DNA of 64,000 nt, from assembly GCF_009389715.1 (NCBI RefSeq), contig NC_052399.1, positions 24,995,146-25,059,145 on the forward strand, in the 5' to 3' direction. This document shows positions 52,161 through 61,368 of the stretch, in pieces. The position numbers and the translations under genes are program-made. Numbering within the stretch: the stretch's first letter is position 1; every line of letters starts with the position of its first letter. The stretch comes from Phoenix dactylifera. Lineage: Eukaryota > Streptophyta > Magnoliopsida > Arecales > Arecaceae. Below the pieces are notes generated by a model. It ran no database searches, was not told the origin of the DNA, and saw only the letters and a program-made list of their open reading frames with translations.

Positions 52161-52297
52161 ATTTGTGATATCGTTGAGTTATGAGGGAGCTGTACAACTA
52201 TAGAAAATATGAAAAGAGTAGAATAAATTATATTATTTAGACATGATAATTAATTTATTTTTATAAATTAATTTGTGATATCGTTGAGTTATGAGGG
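52161..52297. repeat. 27-bp direct repeat spaced 110 bp
   Basis: ATTTGTGATATCGTTGAGTT followed by ATGAGGG occurs at 52161-52187 and again at 52271-52297 with no mismatch. The DNA between is AT-rich. Confidence 0.85.
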
Positions 52298-52379
52298 TGT
52301 ATCTTCTAGATGAAAAGCTTCCAGAAGATTGAGGAGACTCAAATCCTCGAAAGTTCGCTACGTCCTCCAACATGGGATA

Positions 52380-53480
52380 TTGTATAAATAGTCATTCATC
52401 CTACCTCTTTTAGGTGCCTCCGACCTTTCGAGGCAAACTAAGCCCTTCGAAAAGTTCATGAGAAAATTCATGGCAACAATCTGGGGGGGTCTGGCCTTAG
52501 CATACAAAGTCCTGCAGCAAGGCTACTACTAGTCGACCATTCAAAAGGATACTACTGACTTCATGAAGAGGTGTAATAGATACCAATGGCATGTGAACAT
52601 CTAGCGGTAGTTGGTGGCACTACTCATGCTGATCAGTGCCCTTTGGCCTTTTATGCAATAGAGGATAAATATCCTCGGGCCTTACCCACCAGTAACTGGG
52701 CAAAGGAAGTTCCTCATAGTGGCCTTCACCAAGTAGGTCGAGGTTGACTTATTGGCCCAAATCGTCAAGAATAATGCTCGAGACATTATCTGGAAGGCCA
52801 TTATTTGCTAATTTGGACTTCCTCAGGTAGTCATCACTGAGGCAGTTTGACAACGCTCGCTTCAAGGAGTTCTAAGCTGAGCTTCAAATTGACCATTGGT
52901 TGACTTCACTCAGGCATCCTCAGACTAATGAAGAAGCCAAAGTGCCAACAGAACCATCATATAGGGCTTGAAGATAAGGCTGGACCGAGCAAAATTACTT
53001 TGGACAGATAAGCTATATAATATTCTCTGGGCATTCCAAACCACAGATTGAACCCCAATAGGAGAAATTCCCTTCAACCTTGCATTCGGCTTAGAAGTTG
53101 TAATTCCATTGGAGGTTGGCTTATTGTCTCATAGGATGGACTCATTCAACAAGTAGCAATATCCAGAGCACTTTTGAGCCAACCTCGACCTACTAGAAGA
53201 AGCGAGGAAGCAAATCTGGATCCTATGGCAGCTTATCAGCGGTGAGTAGCTTGACATTATAATTCTCGAGTGAAAGTCATGTTCTTCCAACTCAAAGATT
53301 TGGTGCTCTGGAAGACCAAGGTGTCAGAGCCCATAGAACAAAGCAAGCTTGCACTGAACTAAGAAGGGCCATACAAAGTGTCAGAGGTTGTTCGCCTTGG
53401 AACCCACCATTTGGAGCATCAACATCTCAACGGGACACCTATACCTTGAACATAGAACTTTACCAATCTCCACATAAACT
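52380..53480 (+). pseudogene. Second Tat-lineage element: integrase remnant
   Basis: Frames read LGGL/GGLALAYKVLQQGYY, IQKDTTDFMKRCNRYQWHVN (zinc-binding end), GQRKFLIVAFTK then VEVDLLAQIVKNNARD (core), FDNARFKEF, RHPQTNEEAKV, and IGEIPFNLAFGLEVVIPLEV (C-terminal part). The order and wording match Tat integrase, and resemble the copy at 42700-43880. Stops are frequent. Confidence 0.75.
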
Positions 53481-53738
53481 ATCAGTAAGACAAATCTTAT
53501 TGTTATGTAAACTTGACCTCATCAAATGAATCATCTTTTTCTCTAAAAATTGTCAGTGTTTCAGGTTGGATGACTCGCTCTCTAGCGAACAATAAAGAGT
53601 CGGATGCATCCTTCAAGGACCACCGACCATCGAACCCTCAATAGGCGTACATGCTTAAATCTCTCTTAATCGGGTGCCCCTCCCAAAAAATGTGGATCAT
53701 GAGCTCCAAGCCAGAAAAGTCTACTTAATTGACCACCA

Positions 53739-53942
53739 ACCTACAAGCCTATATGCTTGTCATAGATCGGGCAAGAATCTAACATCTTCGAGGAGGTTGC
53801 ACCTCTGTCCTGCCAGCATATGCGGATTTCATAGGTCGAGTTAGCCATCTAATGGCCTCAAGGAGGCAACACCTCCATCCTACAAGTCTACGTAGCAACC
53901 ATAGATCAGTCAGGCCATCTAATGCCCTGAGGAGGTTATCGG
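53739..53942. repeat. Tandem repeat 3' of pol, about 70 bp x 3
   Basis: Units start near 53739, 53813 and 53880. Each has a CATAGATCGG-like segment and a CATCTAATGGCCTCRAGGAGG-like segment. Confidence 0.65.
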
Positions 53943-54218
53943 CCCTTGCATCGAAGACCTAGTGAGCTAACAAACCTCTCTAGGCTGGGAGGGCTTGAGT
54001 GGAGGAATCAATCCTCGCACTGAAGATTCAGCAAACTAACCGGCCTCTCTAGGTTAGGACAACCCAGGTAGAGAAACTAGCCCTCGTGCCGAAGGCCTGG
54101 TAAGCTAATTGACCTCTCTAGGTCGGAATGGCTTGGGTGGACAAATCATACCTCGCATCGATGATCTGACTAGCTAACCTACCTCTTTAGGTCACGATGG
54201 CCCGAGTGGAGATGACGA
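53943..54218. repeat. Tandem repeat 3' of pol, 69 bp x 4
   Basis: Units start at 53943, 54012, 54081 and 54150 with CCTCGCATCGAAGACCT-like starts and CTAACCGACCTCTCTAGGT in the middle. The spacing of exactly 69 bp is regular, but the units differ by several bases. Confidence 0.85.
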
Positions 54219-54383
54219 CTTTCAGATAATCATGAAGGCAACTAAATCTCTCCATCAAGGGGATTTGATTATCTCAAGGCAGCTGATGCCTACAACGACA
54301 CATAATTCTAAGCTCCATCACTTTTGTTGACAACAATGCAATCCTTAGATCTTAAGAGCTCAAAGACATGCCCTAAGTCCACC

Positions 54384-54590
54384 AAGCCTGTGGATGCTTG
54401 CTCAACAAAAATTTTAAGTCCCCATCTTCATCCAAGCATGGCCACAAATGGGAGAAAGGCCCCTATGACCAGTGGCGAGCTCATCGAGCCCATGGATGCT
54501 TCCTCAAAAGAGTACAACTCCCCATTTTCAACCAAGGAGGCTAGGAATGGGGGCATAGCCCCTATGACTAGCTGAAGAAAAGCAAAGTCC
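54384..54590. repeat. Duplicated unit, about 102 bp x 2
   Basis: Both units contain TGGATGCTT, CTCAAVARA, CTCCCCATYTTCA and GCCCCTATGACYAG in the same order. The 83- and 111-codon ORFs over it reflect the duplication. Confidence 0.6.
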
Positions 54591-54879
54591 CTACTATCTA
54601 CTGTGGATGATCTAGTTTCTCGACTTTTGAATGCATTGACATGAGGGTTGATCGGGACAACCATGTATGAAGTTGACCTACCCACCTTATCAGGCCAATG
54701 AACATTTTCATATACAAGTTCAAACAAATGAAGTGAGAAAATGTGAGCCAAAGTCACTTCCATTCATTACTATAATTACAAAATGGCGTCACCTTGAAGG
54801 CTAAAAGATTTCACAAAATGAGTACAAGACTTGGATACTACGAGATTGACTCTACAAACTAGATGAGAAGCCATACTTC

Positions 54880-55420
54880 CTCTTAGTCAATGCTTCACCC
54901 TCATCCAAAAGTAGCTTGAGATTGGCTGGATTTTTGTTGACTACAATATTTAGGAGTCTTCGTTGACTACAATATCTAGAAGGAATCCGGCCTTCACCTC
55001 ACACTATGCTCTTTCATGAAGGAGGCATCCTTACTTGACTAGTTCCTAGTGAGGACTTGATGATGTCTCACTTGAACTCGGCCAAAGACTCCCACTCCAT
55101 CGCTCGAGCAACCTTCCTCTCTACTTCTGCAGCTTGATGGCAAGCAACCCCCAACTCCTTCCTGAGCTCAAAAAGCCGAAGCTCCACCTCCGTCCCAACT
55201 TGGGCTTCTCTTAGCTCAGCCTTCATTTCTGTTACCCTCTGACAAGCATCAGCGGCCTTCTTTGTAGTCAACTGACTTCATAGAAGCTCTAGCTCTATCT
55301 CAATTTTGGCCACTCTTTCTATGGCCTATGATAGGATGAACTGGAGTGCCTCGAGGTGATTGGAAAGTCAGTTCACCGGCAAAGGGTCTATGTGATTGAA
55401 GAACAAAGGAGGTGGAGGAA
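54880..55420 (-). pseudogene. Tat antisense extra ORF, first copy (C-terminal coiled-coil part)
   Basis: The minus-strand frame 55271-55068 has KAELREAQVGTEVELRLFEL and then VERKVARAMEWESLAEFK, a charged coiled coil with a heptad-like pattern. A stop follows, and DIIKSSLGTS continues as in the usual ending of this ORF family. It lies antisense to and 3' of pol, where Grande/Tat elements carry an additional antisense gene. The N-terminal part is cut by the LTR at 55421. Confidence 0.5.
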
Positions 55421-57077
55421 TGTTGCCCAGAGGTGTAGCCCAAGAGGAAGGGGGGATGAATTGGGTCTCTTTAAAAAATAATTAAAGATAAAATGTATAG
55501 AGAGTATGGGTTACTGTTATCTTATAGATTCAGCAGCGGAAATAAGATTACACAAATAGGATAGCGAATAAAGTTAGAAAAGCAGTCAGAAAAATACAAA
55601 GGAAAGGAAGAGAAGAACCACAATCACAAACACCAATGTTTATAGTAGTTCGGTACACTTCCAGCACCTACGTCCACTCCTCAAGCCTAGCTTGAGATTT
55701 CACTATAACCCAGCAGATTACAGCTTGATTGTTTTTCGGGCTCATAATCAAAACCCAGTTGGTTTTCTTAGGCATCCAACCGAAAATTTTTTGTTTTCCA
55801 GGATCACAAACAACCCAGTTGGTTTTCAGATAAACCAACCAAAAACTCTATACCGTTTGTTTTTCCGGGCTCACAAACAACCCAGTCGGTTTTCAGATAA
55901 ACCAACCAAAACTCTAAACCTTCCTGAATGTTCCCGATTCTGCAACTTCCAATCGAGGCTTGGAAGAGCCTTTACAAGTTTCAAATCAATGAAACTGTTA
56001 CAGCAACAATTAATCCAACTAAAAGAATGCTGTAACCAGTAAACTTAAAGCTTCAGAATATAAAGAGTGAATCAATGAAAATAAAAGCTGAAGTCGATGA
56101 AGAAGTTGGCTATGGAAGGATGTTCCAATGTTCGAACAGTAGCTATTCACGTTGCAGTGAGAAGCTTCGACTGATTTCCTCACAGGAGAAAGTTTTTGAT
56201 TCAATGCCAGTGAGGATGATGAACTGTTAAGCTTTTCTTCTCTTTTTTTTAATGGAAACCTTTTTGTTTTCTATAGAATTTTTTCCCGGTTCTTGTTGTT
56301 TCCATTCTGAGGTTTCCTCGTATTTATAGACAAATTCTTCGGCGGGATTTGAAATTCTTTTTTTCCATTCTGATGAGAATCTTTTTCTATTACAGAAGAA
56401 GACAAAAGTCGTTCAAAATTTTCCATTGTGGTCCCAGCAGTACAAGGGTCGACTCATGTAACTCAGGGGTCGACTCATGTTCATTCTGGATCGGCGCTTC
56501 AAAATGCCGAGAAGGCTTATGCTGTAATATTTGCAAAGGGTCGACTCTTTATCCATAAGGGTCGGCTCATCTTCATCAGGAGTCGTCTCTTTAAACACAA
56601 GGGTCGGCTCACGCTTTGGTTTTTCGGCCGGCGCTGAGACTGAGCAGGGGTTGACTCTTCAAACGCAAGGATCGACTCTTCAATTTCGGGGGTCGACTCT
56701 TCAGACTTTGTCTCAGGCGGTAAAAGCTTTATGTTTACTTTGAACTATACAAGGGTCGACTCATGTTTTGCGGGGGTCGACTCATTGACTGTGTTCCTTG
56801 AATAAAATATATCAGAATCAACATAAACTTGTCCTTTTTTGCTTAGGGGTTGACTCAAGTCTTTCAAACAGAAAACTTTAGACTTCATCTATGATCTCCA
56901 TGGACTAGATTAAGATCATTTCCTTTTAGAACATGTCCAATGAGATATTTACGAAGAACTTAAGATTTTGCAGTGCTTCAATTCTTCTAATTTTTCTTGA
57001 CTTATAAAACTTCACAATTAAGCCAATGTCATTAGTACACAGCATCATCTCAAGTGTTTTGTAATCATCAAAATTCA
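55421..57077 (-). mobile_element. Sirevirus-like (Ty1/copia) LTR, about 1.66 kb
   Basis: Read on the minus strand it starts TGAATTTTGATGATTACAAA at 57077 and ends CCTCTTGGGCTACACCTCTG followed by GGCAACA at 55421. It has a TATA box (ACTATAAACATTGG near 55650) and a GGAGTGGACGTAGGTGCTGG block, as in Sirevirus LTRs. About 12 copies of a GGGTCGACTC-type semi-palindrome cluster at 56440-56860. The flanks do not show a clear 5-bp duplication, and no internal region was found, so it is a solo or rearranged LTR. Confidence 0.7.
56440..56860. repeat. Cluster of about 12 GGGTCGACTC-type semi-palindromes
   Basis: Copies include GGGTCGACTCATG, GGGTCGGCTCAT, GGGTTGACTCTT and GGATCGACTCTT, at irregular intervals of 15-90 bp. 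The palindromic core is GTCGAC. Such arrays are characteristic of Sirevirus LTRs. Confidence 0.8.
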
Positions 57078-57700
57078 TTCTTTAGGCTTGACAAGGAAGA
57101 AGAAAATGGATGGGATTTATCCCATCCACGAGGGATAATTCTCCTCCTTTTATAAAGAACCTTAATGACTGGGATTAACTCACCTGGCCTAATTGTCGGA
57201 CATATGGCGTGCCTTTGAGTCCCTATGATCGCTGGACACGTGACATGCCCTTGGAGCCCTAATGGTAGGCCTTCCTTTAGGAAATTCTCCCTGAGGCTCA
57301 ACTTTTGGAGATCATCGCTGTGCAATTAGAGCCCTCATAAAGATGACTCAGGATTTGATAAAATAATCTCTCTGAATAGTGGGATTGAGAAAACTTTTTC
57401 AAAACAATCGAAGACAGTTGAAGTGACGTCACTCAATCTCCTGTTCAAAAAGCTACCAAGTGGCCTCGAGAGTTAGTGATCTTTGATCTCGGCTGAATTG
57501 AAATTAAAGAGTAAGTAGATTGAAAGTTCAAGATTTTTCCAAGCGTAGACCAAAAGACGTCAACAAATGAGCTCTATGAATCCTATAGATGAGCTATTAG
57601 TATTGGCCCAAGCTACAACACTTGTCACCAAAATAAAGAAAGGGACGAGATTCTTAAGAAGCTATTCTTTATATTAAAAAACTATAGGATGATTGCAAAA
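57078..57700. other. Unresolved retroelement-like DNA
   Basis: On the minus strand there is a TATA-like CTTTATAAAAGGAGG near 57150-57164, suggesting part of another LTR. No boundary could be set. An ORF at 57325-57068 has no known domain. Confidence 0.35.
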
Positions 57701-57729
57701 TGGTAGGAGTAGAAAAAGAAAAATACAGA

Positions 57730-59260
57730 AGAAAGCTTGCCTCAAGGCCAAGCCAAAAAAAAAACCTATTCTACTCCTCTCCTTCTTCTCCTTCTCCTTC
57801 CTCTTCGGCAGCAGCAGGTCCTCCAGGAACGATGCGACTGAGGTCAATATGTGGGCATAGCTCGCTGACCATCATCCAGCATGCCTCAAACCCTTTCTTA
57901 AAGGAGTCATGGCTGCCTTCAACATTTCGCTGCAGAAGTCCTGTGAGTCCTTAAGTCCTTGATTGTCTGTCGAGCTTTCTTCTCGACCTTGGCAGCTTGC
58001 TCCTCAACTTGAATAGCCATCTCCTCATCCCCGACATCTTGCTCCTTGATTCAGACTACTCAGCTCTTTGCCCAGGTGAATTGCTCCCCGACTCAAGAAA
58101 TTCTACCCTCTGCCTCTGTTGTTACCTCCTTGAGCCGAGCAATCTCTTCTTTGAGCTGAACATTGTCTTCTCTGACTTTTGCCTTGCCACCTCGAGCCTC
58201 TTTTGCACCTCAGAGAGTGCAGACTTGAAGTGGTATTTCTTCTCCCAGGTAAGACGAGCTTGCTCCTCGAGACGCTCTTTTGTCTTTTGAGCCATCGCTA
58301 GCTCCGACTCCTCCAAGGCCCTTCCATGCTTGGCTTTGCAGGCTTGGCGCTTGGCCACCACTACCCTCTACAGGAAGGCTACAAGAATAGCTCAGATGGC
58401 ATGGATAGTGTAGGCGCACTATAGTCAAAACGAGAAAGTCAAGACAATAAGAAGAATCAGACATACTAAATGAAAACTCTGAAACCTCGATGCTCACCTC
58501 AATGTCCTAATGTAAGTGGCATTGATGAGCTCTCTTACCATCATCGCCTGAAGATGCTTCTCATCTTCTGAAAGCATCAACCATCTAACTAACTCGCCAA
58601 AGTACTCATGGGAATCGATGACTGAGTCAGTGGTCTTGATCGACCATGTTGGTTGGTAGATATCCAGCTTGGCTCCCTGAGATGACGACAAGGGCAGTTG
58701 GGAGGTCGATGCTCCTAGAGCCTCAATGGCATGAGTTGGAGCAAGTTTTGGTGTAGAGGTAGGCTCGAGGGCAAAAGTAGCTTAATCAATGGTCTCTAGT
58801 GTCTGAACAAACTCTGTAGCGGCTGCAAAATCCAAGGTCAGATCCACAGGAGTCTCGGACATAGAAACTGGCGCCACCTCGGGGGCCCTTTTAAGAATTG
58901 CCGTCAGGGGATCCACTGAGATAGGTGGATGGATAGAAACTGAGGCGATCACCTCCACCTCATGTGACCTCACCTCGCCAGGTTGCCCTTGGCTTGAGCA
59001 ACACTCGTCGAGTTTGGAGCTGCAGGGAGCTCAGTGTCAAAGACGAAGGGAGCGGCAGGTGTCGTCACCTTTCTTTTCCTCGACGGCCTAGCCTCACTCC
59101 CGCCAAGCTTCCTTTTATGGGCGGTTTTAATGAGCTCGTTGAGGTTGAACTTCATCCCTATAAAGACAAAGAAAAATATAAGTCAGAAAAGCCGAGTGTT
59201 GATACTTGGAAAAAATCAAGTTCAGTGAGACTAAGAAATTACCCTCGGTAGAGGTTGAAC
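57730..59260 (-). pseudogene. Tat antisense extra ORF, second and fuller copy
   Basis: Minus strand. N-terminal MKFNLNELIKTAHKRK at 59155, a Pro/Ser/Thr-rich middle (58973-58782), the conserved block PTWSIKTTDSVIDSHEYFGE (from about 58655), and ELINATYIRTL ending at 58498. A GT-AG intron (58497-58366) would join this in frame to a coiled coil, VVVAKRQACKAKHGRALEES (58365 down to about 58125). The C-terminus DSFKKGFEACWMMVSELCPH and IDLSRIVPGG then an acidic tail lies at about 57925-57775. A second intron before MKFN (59157 to about 59250) is plausible. Stops and shifts break it in several places. This fits the antisense gene of Grande/Tat elements; its function is unknown. Confidence 0.6.
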
Positions 59261-59303
59261 TACAGTCACCATTCTCTTCTCTAGACTCAACCATTCATTT
59301 GCT

Positions 59304-59329
59304 TATATATATATATATATATATATATA
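59304..59329. repeat. (TA)n microsatellite
   Basis: About 13 TA dinucleotides. Confidence 0.95.
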
Positions 59330-59694
59330 GAAGAATATTAGACTTGGTCAAGAACAGATCCAACTATGTTTTTCTTGAAGGAAACAAACATCAAGGTTCA
59401 TGAAAAGAGGCAAGTGTTGGAATATTCCTCAACCAATCAAGTCCATTGTCCATATCAAAATTCTTCTGGGAAGCATCTTTGTGAAGGTTCCCCGCAAATC
59501 AGTTTCCTTTTAGGCTAAGGATGATGTTGACCCAGCAATTTAGAATTAGCAAAATGAGGGAGAAGACTTGCCACCACTTGCACTTTGAATGCTACCTAGC
59601 CAAAACTATTCTGGATCGGATCATGCTTCTTCACTATGGATCTAGAAAAGACTTAGAAATGTAGCTTATTAATAGTCCATCAGAGTCGACCCCA

Positions 59695-59696
<2 letters not shown>

Positions 59697-59738
<42 letters not shown>
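59697..59738. repeat. (CT)n microsatellite
   Basis: About 21 CT dinucleotides. Confidence 0.95.
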
Positions 59739-59739
<1 letters not shown>

Positions 59740-59742
<3 letters not shown>

Positions 59743-60690
59743 GGACAATTGCTGCCACAATCATATGGATTATTTTGCTAAAGCTATTCCAATTAATCTT
59801 TATTAATTATATGCTGGAGCCAGAGCTGCTTATAGAAGATTACTATTGAAAAGGATGCCAACATGGAGGATACCGTTCCTGTAAAACCACATGGGCTTGA
59901 TGGCAACCACCTACTTCGAAGCTTAAAGTGGTTTAAAGCAGACATGGATGTCCCTTTTCATCCGTTGTCACAGTTTGCTGGTGATGCCCAAGCCATCTCT
60001 GCAGTTAAGTCAATACATAATGGACAGTCAACGAAGCATCATCATGGTTGGAAGGGGATTGCATAAATATAATTCCTTGATCATAATCCTAACTTCTCAT
60101 GATTTAATGTGCTTTCTAATATTTGGATAATCTTTGAGAACTTTGAACAAATGCCACGTCAAAAGAAATATTTTATAAGTAAAGCTCGCGACGTTTGCTT
60201 TTGGTGATGCAACAGGATAGGCCCACCAATGTTCTCACCACTTTTTATTCGACATGAAACTCACGTGGCCAGCACTAGCAACTCATCATAGACGCCACCA
60301 TGTCAACATCCGTATCAGTAAGGATCCAATTAAATAAAAGCTATTACTAAATAAACTACTCCCTCTGCAGCCAAAACCAATCCATTGGGCTCTCAGCCCT
60401 CAGGCATGGGCCGAGTCCGAAGTCCGCTCGAAATGTTCCAAATCCTCCTCCAGGTTCCATATTTTTATTTATTTATTTATTTATTTTTGATGCGTAAGTT
60501 CCCATCGGTTGAATGAGTCCCACTTCGGCATTGGAGTCGTCCGTTCCCATTCAAACCCTGCCGTTATTTATTTCCTCCCCTGCTTTTCCTCTCACTACGC
60601 ACTCCCCCTGTTGACCTCCTTCTCTCCGCCTTCTTCTCACCCCGCTCCAACTCCCTCTCGCATTCCACGAGAGCAAGCAAGAAACCAGGC
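59740..60690 (+). promoter_or_regulatory. Intergenic DNA and presumed promoter/5' UTR of the CTL-like gene
   Basis: A (TTTA)n run lies at about 60462-60487. From about 60560 to 60690 the sequence is C/T-rich, as expected for a plant 5' leader before the ATG at 60691. No canonical TATA box was seen close to it. The ORF at 59863-60066 has no recognisable domain. Confidence 0.35.
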
Positions 60691-61368
60691 ATGAGCTTCA
60701 GAGACCCCCCGGCCGCCTTCTCCGACACCGATCTCGCCTCCTCCCCCACCATCGAAGAGGATGATGAGGTGCTGCTGCTCTCCTTTTTCCACCGCAAAAG
60801 CATTAAATTTCCTCTTGATATCTTTTTTTTTTCCTCGATTTTTTTGGTTATTTCTTTCGATCGCAATTCAGGACGGGCGACGGAGCAGGAACGGGAGCGA
60901 GACATCGTCGCTTGGGGCGGCGAGGGCGTCGGAGCCGTCGAGGCACTGGCGGGACGTGTTCTGGCTTTTGGTTTTCTTGGTCCAACTGGTTGCCCTCGGC
61001 TCGGTGCTCGCCCTCCTCGGGATCAACCGGTTCCGGAAGGCGGACCGCCTCAATATAGATCGCTTCACCAACATCACCGGTATGGGAAATGCCAGCCATC
61101 CCCAGGAGCAGCCACGGGGCGACTTGACGGAGACGTTCTGGCCTTTCTACGGGGTTGCGGGCGGGGTCGGGATCGTGCTGGCGTGGGCGTGGCTTTCGCT
61201 TCTCGGCTCCAAGGCAAGTCAGATGATGAAGGTTTCCATCCATAGCCTTACCACCTATCTGGCTGTGATCAGTGTGTTGTGCTTCTGGGGCCAGCACGTC
61301 TTCTGGGGGATTGCTTTCGCGGTCGGCGCTGCCCTGCACTTCTTGTATGTGATGTCGGTGTTAGATAG
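60691..61368 (+). CDS. Choline-transporter-like (CTL/PNS1, SLC44-type) membrane protein, exons 1-2, partial
   Basis: Exon 1 is 60691-60768 (26 codons, acidic MSFRDPPAAFSDTDLASSPT then IEEDDE). Exon 2 is 60872-61368 (165 codons plus 2 nt, ending in VMSVLDR before GTATTG). The 103-bp intron is GT-AG and in phase 0. The first 192 residues contain a membrane segment in the block DVFWLLVFLVQLVALGSVLA, the loop LNIDRFTNITG, a second in FWPFYGVAGGVGIVLAWAWL, and a third and fourth in KVSIHSLTTYLAVISVLCFW and GIAFAVGAALHFLYVMSVLD. These match the N-terminal half of plant choline-transporter-like proteins. The next expected exon (LPFTMLVL...) was not found before 64000, so intron 2 is over 2.6 kb. Transport substrate is not known from sequence. 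Confidence 0.9.

Noticed and set aside
53739..54218. CRISPR-like array
   Set aside because: The units are contiguous degenerate tandem repeats without unique spacers, in a plant retrotransposon.
60691..61245. 184-codon ORF starting at the same ATG as the CTL-like gene
   Set aside because: It continues through intron 1 into a wrong frame; only splicing at 60768/60872 gives the membrane-protein sequence.
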